Source of the DNA: Pelotomaculum sp.
GTDB lineage: Bacteria > Bacillota > Desulfotomaculia > Desulfotomaculales > Pelotomaculaceae
NCBI GenBank assembly: GCA_022839445.1
Contig: JALHFC010000035.1
Span: 1 to 11,156 of the forward strand
Direction of reading: 5' to 3'
DNA: 11,156 bases
The translations under genes and the position numbers were made by a program. The notes beneath the pieces are model-generated. The model was not told the origin of the DNA. It did no database searches and worked only from the letters and a program-made list of their open reading frames with translations. This document shows positions 6,525 through 11,156 of this stretch, piece by piece (within the stretch, counting starts at the first letter, position 1; each line of letters begins with the position of its first letter).

Positions 6525-7373
6525 GTGTCCGGATTGCGTCTCGGGCAGGTTGATTATATCAACTACCTGCCGGTTTATTATGCCCTGGAAGAAGGTCTAG
6601 TGCCTTTGGAAGCTAAGCTTCACAAGGGATTGCCCACTCAATTAAACAAACTGTTTTTAAGCGGGAAACTGGAGATAACCCCGATATCAACTATTGAATA
6701 TGCCCGCAATGCGGATTTCTGCTATATCTTGCCGGACCTGTCCATAAGCGCCGACGGGCGGGCCGCCAGTGTCCTGCTTTTTAGCAAAATGCCGGTGACT
6801 GAACTGGATGGAAAAGAAATATATCTAACAAAATCTGCAGCCACATCCGTAACTTTATTAAAAGTGCTGTTTGAGCATTATTATCACATGGAAGTCCGCT
6901 ATAAGACCACTACCCCGGATTTCGACGCAATGATGAGCAAGGCGGACGGGGCGCTCCTGATCGGGGACCAGGCTATGATCGCCCACCAGCGGGTGAAGGA
7001 TGAGGGATTGCCCTATCAAGTTACCGACCTTGGCGCTGCCTGGAAGCATTTTACCGGTGAGAAATTGGTGTGTGCAGTGTGGGTTGTCCGGAAAACGTAT
7101 GCCCAGTCCTACCCGGAAAAAGTTAATGCTATAGTCCGGGCATTTTCTGAATCAAAAAAAGTTGGACTGGAAAACATAAACGCTATTATTACCGGGGTCC
7201 ACAAGAAAAGCGGCCTGCCGCTACCTGTAATCGAAGACTACTTTGAAATAATCCGGCATGAATTCGATGAAAGTTACCAAAAGGCACTCCTTACTTTTTA
7301 TGACTACGCTTATAAAAGTGGCCTGATTGACGAAAGAGTAAAGCTGCATGTCTGGGGTGAGGGCAATGGTTGA
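6525..7373 (+). CDS. mqnA: Chorismate dehydratase, first enzyme of the futalosine pathway
   Basis: A 282-residue MqnA protein with a periplasmic-binding-protein-like fold that is nevertheless cytosolic; no signal peptide is visible. MqnA removes water from chorismate to give 3-[(1-carboxyvinyl)oxy]benzoate, which MqnE then uses. Family blocks seen are GQVDYINYLPVYYAL (7-21), PISTIEYAR (53-61), ISADGRAASVLLFSK (74-88), GALLIGDQA (142-150) and DLGAAWKHFTG (168-178). The last is the signature stretch of the family. The start is GTG with AGGAGG 8 bases upstream. It is 216 bp after mqnP and probably shares its transcript unless the gap holds a promoter. Normally mqnC, mqnD, mqnE and others sit nearby; none follows here, and the next gene is on the opposite strand. 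Confidence 0.95.
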   Translation: MSGLRLGQVDYINYLPVYYALEEGLVPLEAKLHKGLPTQLNKLFLSGKLEITPISTIEYARNADFCYILPDLSISADGRAASVLLFSKMPVTELDGKEIYLTKSAATSVTLLKVLFEHYYHMEVRYKTTTPDFDAMMSKADGALLIGDQAMIAHQRVKDEGLPYQVTDLGAAWKHFTGEKLVCAVWVVRKTYAQSYPEKVNAIVRAFSESKKVGLENINAIITGVHKKSGLPLPVIEDYFEIIRHEFDESYQKALLTFYDYAYKSGLIDERVKLHVWGEGNG

Positions 7374-7453
7374 TATTTGTGGTACAAGGAGGGCGGCCAC
7401 CTTTGGGTGAAGGCGCCGCGCCGTTTTAAGGCTGCTAAAACATACTATATTTA
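7374..7453 (+). other. Junction after mqnA with an orphan ribosome-binding site and weak hairpin
   Basis: Twelve bases past the mqnA stop is a strong AAGGAGGG (7386-7393). A TTG follows 9 bases later and opens a frame of only eight codons ending at 7429. GC-rich segments at 7391-7423 can fold and are followed by GTTTT, so the same stretch could be a weak terminator. The convergent L,D-transpeptidase ends at 7454. It looks like the head of a lost downstream gene, but a terminator alone would also explain it. Confidence 0.4.
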
Positions 7454-8119
7454 TCAAAATCCTAGCAACCGGTATGCCTGATCATCCATAACTACTTGCC
7501 CGTTCAGCCCGTTATCCTCTCTAAACTGCTTAACTGCTTTTTCCGTACCTTGTCCCCAAAAACCGTCCGGTTTCCACTCCAGGTAACCGAGTCTTTTTAG
7601 GGCCCGCTGCACTTCCAGCACATCCGGCCCCTTGTCCCCAAATTTCAAAACCGCAGGAGGAGTTCCCGGGGCGCCAAAAGGTGTCCCGACAATCGTTACC
7701 GGAGTTCCTACAGTAACAAAGGGATAGATTTCTTCAACGTTTGCATTGTGCATCCGGATACAGCCGTGGCTGGCAAAGCTGCCGATACTGTGAGGGGCGT
7801 TTGTGCCATGAATACCGTACTGACCGTAGGGTATGTTCAGACCCAGCCAACGTGTGCCCAGCATAGCCGGCGGGTTGCTGTTTTTTGAGATGATTTCCCA
7901 GTTGCCGACAGGTGTGGGTGTTTCGTACTTACCCATGGCCACCTGGTACCGCCGGAACGGTTCACCGCTGTTAAATAGAGTCAGGGTTAACCTGTCCATA
8001 TCAACGATGATGCTGATCTTTTCCGGCGCCGGTGTTACCGCTTCAATTATCCCTACGTTTGCAAATATAGAAAGAATTAAAAATGCCATTATAGCAATGC
8101 TTAAATATAGTTTGTTCAA
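7454..8119 (-). CDS. L,D-transpeptidase (YkuD) with C-terminal peptidoglycan-binding domain
   Basis: An extracytoplasmic enzyme that makes or exchanges L,D (3-3 type) peptide links in peptidoglycan, using a catalytic cysteine. With the TTG start at 8119 it has 221 residues. It has a short basic N-terminus, a hydrophobic segment (about 5-26) serving as signal or anchor, and a YkuD domain (about 36-146) with YGIHGTN (H104) and SHGCIRM (S117-M123, catalytic C120). A peptidoglycan_binding_1 domain follows (about 158-220), with GPDVLEVQRALKRLGY and DGFWGQGTEKAVKQF. A GTG at 8134 in frame would add five residues, but the GGGGG within those codons is placed 8 bases before the TTG, as for degU, so I prefer TTG. 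It is a single gene, convergent with mqnA. It may act in cell-wall or spore cortex remodelling; which is not shown. Confidence 0.93.
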   Translation of the reverse strand: MNKLYLSIAIMAFLILSIFANVGIIEAVTPAPEKISIIVDMDRLTLTLFNSGEPFRRYQVAMGKYETPTPVGNWEIISKNSNPPAMLGTRWLGLNIPYGQYGIHGTNAPHSIGSFASHGCIRMHNANVEEIYPFVTVGTPVTIVGTPFGAPGTPPAVLKFGDKGPDVLEVQRALKRLGYLEWKPDGFWGQGTEKAVKQFREDNGLNGQVVMDDQAYRLLGF

Positions 8120-8155
8120 AAGTTTTTCCCCCACTAAAGATAGCTTCGCTTTCTA

Positions 8156-8203
8156 TTTTCCCTTTTCTTTACCCGGAGTATGCTATTTTTACGGAAGGGA
8201 AAA
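8156..8203. repeat. 9-bp inverted repeat between purQ and the transpeptidase gene
   Basis: TTTTCCCTT (8156-8164) and AAGGGAAAA (8195-8203) are exact reverse complements with a 30-base loop. It lies in the 119-bp gap downstream of purQ and upstream of the transpeptidase. No T tract follows on the minus strand, so it is a poor terminator for purQ. It could lie within the promoter region of the transpeptidase gene, but no clear -35/-10 pair was found. Confidence 0.4.
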
Positions 8204-8238
8204 AGCGGGGTGAAAATTACCAAAATAATAACCCACGT

Positions 8239-9021
8239 TTACATTTGTTGCGCGTATTCCACGGCGTTTTTGAAGATAGCCAGGCCGTGCGGTACGATAT
8301 CATCCGGCAACCGGCGCCAGTTCGGGTGCTGGGTTTTTTCCACATAACGCTCCGGGTGCGGCATCATGCCCATGATGCGTCCTGTGGAATCACAAATGCC
8401 GGCGACGGCGTTTAACGAGCCGTTGGGGTTGGCCGGGTAAAGGACCGTGGGGTTGCCGTCGGCGCCGACGTAGCGGAACACCACCTGGCCCCGGTTCTCA
8501 ATTTCCTGCAAGGTGTCGGGACGGGTATAAAAATTGCCTTCCGCGTTGGCAATCTGCGTGCTTACGATTGTTCCTTCCATCCCGCGGGTGAAGATACAGT
8601 GGGTGCGCTCAACCAATAGATTTACCCAGCGGCATTCAAAATGCCCGCTACTGTTAACGATCAGGGTAGTCTTAATCTCGCCCAGGTCCCGGTCGGGCAG
8701 AAGACCGGTGCGTGCCAGCACTTGGAAGCCGTTGCAAATTCCAATTACCAGTTTGCCGGTCTCAACAAATTCTTGCAATTGGTCTTTTAAAAAGGATGTT
8801 AATTCCACTGCCAGGACCTTGCCTGAATGAATGTCGTCGCCGTAAGAGAAACCACCTGGCAAGGCGATAATCTGGTAGTCCGCTAGTTTTTCTTTCCTGT
8901 TTCTAAGCTGGTTTACGTGAACAATGCGGCACTGCGCCCCTGCTTTTGCAAAAGCATAGAAGGTTTCCTCATCGCAGTTTATCCCATCAGTCCTGATTAT
9001 ACACACACGTGGTTTTTTCAT
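8239..9021 (-). CDS. purQ: Phosphoribosylformylglycinamidine synthase glutaminase subunit
   Basis: A 260-residue class I glutamine amidotransferase that frees ammonia from glutamine for FGAM synthase, the fourth step of purine synthesis. The oxyanion region GGFSYGDD (56-63), the nucleophile C96 in GICNGFQ and the H222/E224 pair in PHPER complete the catalytic triad. It is longer than the roughly 227-residue Bacillus type; the extra length lies mainly after residue 180 (a segment with NPNGSLNAVAGIC) and around the C-terminus. The ATG shares one base with the purL stop (TAATG), and AAGGAG lies about 9 bases upstream inside purL, so the two are translationally coupled and made in equal amounts. 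Nothing purine-related follows in this direction. Confidence 0.96.
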   Translation of the reverse strand: MKKPRVCIIRTDGINCDEETFYAFAKAGAQCRIVHVNQLRNRKEKLADYQIIALPGGFSYGDDIHSGKVLAVELTSFLKDQLQEFVETGKLVIGICNGFQVLARTGLLPDRDLGEIKTTLIVNSSGHFECRWVNLLVERTHCIFTRGMEGTIVSTQIANAEGNFYTRPDTLQEIENRGQVVFRYVGADGNPTVLYPANPNGSLNAVAGICDSTGRIMGMMPHPERYVEKTQHPNWRRLPDDIVPHGLAIFKNAVEYAQQM

Positions 9022-11156
9022 TAGCGGAACATCTCCTTCATCGGTTGCCGCCAGGCTTCTTTTAATTCACTCAGATCCAGTGTAAAAAGTGTCTTGCCTG
9101 ATTGGACAGCAGTGAGCTTGTTGCTCGGGGACGTTTCTCCGATTATTAGGTATGGCGCCCCTGCCAAAACTTCTCTGGGATCGACGCCGGCCGGCAGCTC
9201 GGCAAGGAAGCAGCCGGCAGTTTCATTAAACAAGAAGTTTTCAGCTTTTTCACCGGACGGTATTTCAATATATGCTCCCAAGCCGCCCCCAAAGCACATT
9301 TCAGCGATAGCCGCAGCTAGGCCGCCCTCGCTAAGGTCATGGCAGGCTGTCAGCTTACCCGATTCAATGGCGCTATGGATGGTTTCAAAGACTTTCATCA
9401 TAGCGGCAAGGTCTAATTTGGGTAAGTTGTCGCCTATTGCGCCCTGCAATTCATAGTAGACCGATCCGGCCATTTCGTCAATGTTCCTGCTGCCTACCAG
9501 GGCGATCCGGTTTCCCGGTTCCTTAAAGTCCGCCGAAACAGTCCGGGAAACGTCGGGTATACGCCCGAACACTGAAACGCACAAAACGGGTGGGATTTTA
9601 ATTACCGTTTGGTCTTTGCCCCGGTATGTGCTGGACAAGCTATCCTTGCCGGAAATAAAAGGCATCCCGGTAGCGCGCACGAAATCTACACAGGCGTCCA
9701 CCGCCATGTCTAGCGCGCCAAGCAATTCCTCATCCGGGAAGGGCCAGATAAAATTGTCTATAAGGACCATTTCCCGCGGGTTAGCGCCGCAGGCTACCGC
9801 GTTGGAGACAGCTTCCGCTGCCGCCCACAGGCTTCCGTGGTAAGGATCGATAATGTTTAAGACCGGGTTTAAGCCGTGGGAGATTACCATCCCATACGGC
9901 TTGCCAAGAATAGGTGTAAAAACGGCGGCGTCGTTTGGACCGTCCATATTTACACCTCCGTATGGCGGTAGGGCGTTTGTCCCCTGGACGCCATGGTCGT
10001 AAAGCCTTACAATCGGGTCTTTAGAGCACAGGTTAGGATGCTTTAGCACTTTTTTAAATAGCCCGGCCCAATCCATAACCGGCGACTTTACCGGCTGTTG
10101 AAAGAAAGGCCGTTTCCAGGAGGCGTTCATCAGGCGCTGAGGGAGGCCGTGGTGAAGAAACTCCATGTCTAGGTCCATCACTTGCCGGCCGGCGTATGTG
10201 GCGGTGAAGTGGTTATCCCCGGTAAACTCACCGAGGATGGCAGCCTCAACATTGAAACCATGGCATATTTCAAGGAATCGCTTTAAATTACCGGACCCCA
10301 CTGCCAGGACCATCCTTTCCTGGCTTTCCGACAGCAATATTTCCCAGGGCGAAAGGCCCGGGTATTTTAACGGCGCCTTGTCCAGGGCAATGCGCACTCC
10401 TATTTCCGAACCCATTTCCCCCACTGCAGAGGCGAAACCACCGGCGCCGCAGTCTGTGATGGCCCGGATCAAACCTTCATCCCTGGCGGCCAGGATAGCG
10501 TCGAACATACGCTTTTCCTCGATTGGGTGGCCTATCTGGACAGCGCTGGCATTGACATCGATGGTCCGATCGGTCATTTCACCGCTGGAAAAAGTTGCAC
10601 CGTGAATTCCGTCCCGGCCGGTGCGCCCGCCAAGGGCTACCACTAGATCACCGGCCACCGGGGCGCCTTTTTGGCACGACGCGGCGGGTAAAATGCCGTA
10701 CGCGCCGACAATTACCGTCGGTTTAGCGCGGAAGTCCGGGTGAAAGTGCACTGAGCCGTTGTTTGTCGGTATCCCCATACGATTTCCATAATCCCTTACG
10801 CCCGCCACCACCCGCCTTAACATGTAATGTGGGTGAAGGCAACCGGGCGGTATATCATTTTCCGGTAAATCCGGCGGGGCAAAACAAAATATATCGGTGG
10901 AAGCCACTGTTTTTGCGCCCAGACCGGTGCCCACGATGTCCCGGTACACACCTCCGCTACCGGTCATAGCCCCGCCGTAGGGTTCAATGGCGGAAGGGGA
11001 GTTGTGGGTTTCCACCTTGCCGCATACGGCCATGCCGTCGTAAAACTCCATCACGCCGGAGTTGTCCACAAAGGCGGAGAGCACCAGGGGATGTTTGCTT
11101 TCTACGGTAGCGTCTTTTAAGCGTTTAAAAAGCGGCTCTTTTTCCTTTCCATCTAC
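9021..11156 (-). CDS. purL: Phosphoribosylformylglycinamidine synthase, large subunit (partial, 5' end outside window)
   Basis: The frame is open to the right edge, so the true start is beyond 11156; 711 codons are visible. It uses ATP and ammonia from PurQ to turn FGAR into FGAM. Family blocks are KVETHNSPSAIEPYGG (11018-10971), GGRTGRDGIHGATFSS, DCGAGGFASAVGEMGSE, LSESQERM, a second-half block GTNALPPYGG, SGKDSLSS and CHDLSEGGLAAAIAEM. Together they give the two repeated AIR-synthase-like halves. The bases 11156-11085 continue in frame with a segment reading RLKDATVESKHPLVLSAFVDN, which is not part of compact Bacillus-type PurL. It resembles the longer PurL forms that carry a PurS-like N-terminal domain; the domain itself would lie outside the window, so this is inference. 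A GTG at 11084 is an internal codon, not the likely start. Confidence 0.95.
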   Translation of the reverse strand, partial: VDGKEKEPLFKRLKDATVESKHPLVLSAFVDNSGVMEFYDGMAVCGKVETHNSPSAIEPYGGAMTGSGGVYRDIVGTGLGAKTVASTDIFCFAPPDLPENDIPPGCLHPHYMLRRVVAGVRDYGNRMGIPTNNGSVHFHPDFRAKPTVIVGAYGILPAASCQKGAPVAGDLVVALGGRTGRDGIHGATFSSGEMTDRTIDVNASAVQIGHPIEEKRMFDAILAARDEGLIRAITDCGAGGFASAVGEMGSEIGVRIALDKAPLKYPGLSPWEILLSESQERMVLAVGSGNLKRFLEICHGFNVEAAILGEFTGDNHFTATYAGRQVMDLDMEFLHHGLPQRLMNASWKRPFFQQPVKSPVMDWAGLFKKVLKHPNLCSKDPIVRLYDHGVQGTNALPPYGGVNMDGPNDAAVFTPILGKPYGMVISHGLNPVLNIIDPYHGSLWAAAEAVSNAVACGANPREMVLIDNFIWPFPDEELLGALDMAVDACVDFVRATGMPFISGKDSLSSTYRGKDQTVIKIPPVLCVSVFGRIPDVSRTVSADFKEPGNRIALVGSRNIDEMAGSVYYELQGAIGDNLPKLDLAAMMKVFETIHSAIESGKLTACHDLSEGGLAAAIAEMCFGGGLGAYIEIPSGEKAENFLFNETAGCFLAELPAGVDPREVLAGAPYLIIGETSPSNKLTAVQSGKTLFTLDLSELKEAWRQPMKEMFR

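Noticed and set aside
8120..8238. Sporulation-sigma promoter for the L,D-transpeptidase
   Set aside because: A CATACT on the minus strand vaguely resembles a sigma-E/K -10 box, but no convincing -35 partner was found.
10165..10605. Open frame of 146 codons on the plus strand
   Set aside because: Lies wholly inside purL in antisense; typical shadow frame of a GC-rich gene, with no family motif.
1..11156. CRISPR array, tRNA, rRNA, insertion sequence or prophage
   Set aside because: No regularly spaced repeats, RNA-gene signatures, transposase frames or terminal inverted repeats with target duplications were seen.

Overview
The window reads like a chromosomal segment of an anaerobic, moderate-GC Firmicute, most probably a Desulfotomaculum/Pelotomaculum-type member of the Peptococcaceae or a relative. 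This rests on G-rich Shine-Dalgarno sites with many TTG and GTG starts, a DegS/DegU pair, futalosine-type (mqn) menaquinone genes, and a PurL/PurQ pair of the longer type. The lineage is an inference from gene families; no rRNA is present. No CRISPR array, tRNA, transposase or phage gene was seen.

Layout. (1) 105-1958, minus strand: a DegS-like soluble histidine kinase followed by a DegU-like LuxR-type response regulator, closed by a clear terminator. (2) 2119-2253, plus strand, divergent from degS: the N-terminal half of a small [4Fe-4S] ferredoxin that stops early, probably a relic. (3) 2254-2616: a gene-poor stretch with a terminator-like hairpin, an inverted repeat and a very good sigma-A promoter for speD. 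(4) 2617-2997: speD (S-adenosylmethionine decarboxylase), monocistronic, with its own strong terminator. (5) 3173-7373, plus strand: a degenerate polyprenyl diphosphate synthase homologue, a UbiD-family decarboxylase (mqnL), a UbiA-family prenyltransferase (mqnP) and chorismate dehydratase (mqnA). (6) 7454-8119, minus strand: a secreted or membrane-anchored L,D-transpeptidase with a peptidoglycan-binding domain. (7) 8239-11156, minus strand: purQ and the 3' part of purL, overlapping by one base; purL runs off the right edge.

How the genes fit together. Genes 3173-7373 form a menaquinone module. MqnA starts the futalosine route from chorismate; MqnP attaches the polyprenyl chain and MqnL removes the carboxylate late in the route. 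The synthase homologue sits where a side-chain synthase would be expected, but it has lost both Asp-rich metal-binding motifs and about 60 residues. The flavin prenyltransferase (UbiX/MqnM) that UbiD enzymes need is not in the window; a 216-bp gap with repeats and a palindrome lies between mqnP and mqnA. PurL and PurQ together make the FGAM synthase of purine synthesis. DegS/DegU is a regulatory pair whose targets cannot be read from here.

Most of the window is ordinary core metabolism. The points most worth a second look are the apparently catalytically dead prenyl synthase inside the menaquinone operon, the broken ferredoxin divergent from degS, and the gap and abrupt end around mqnA.
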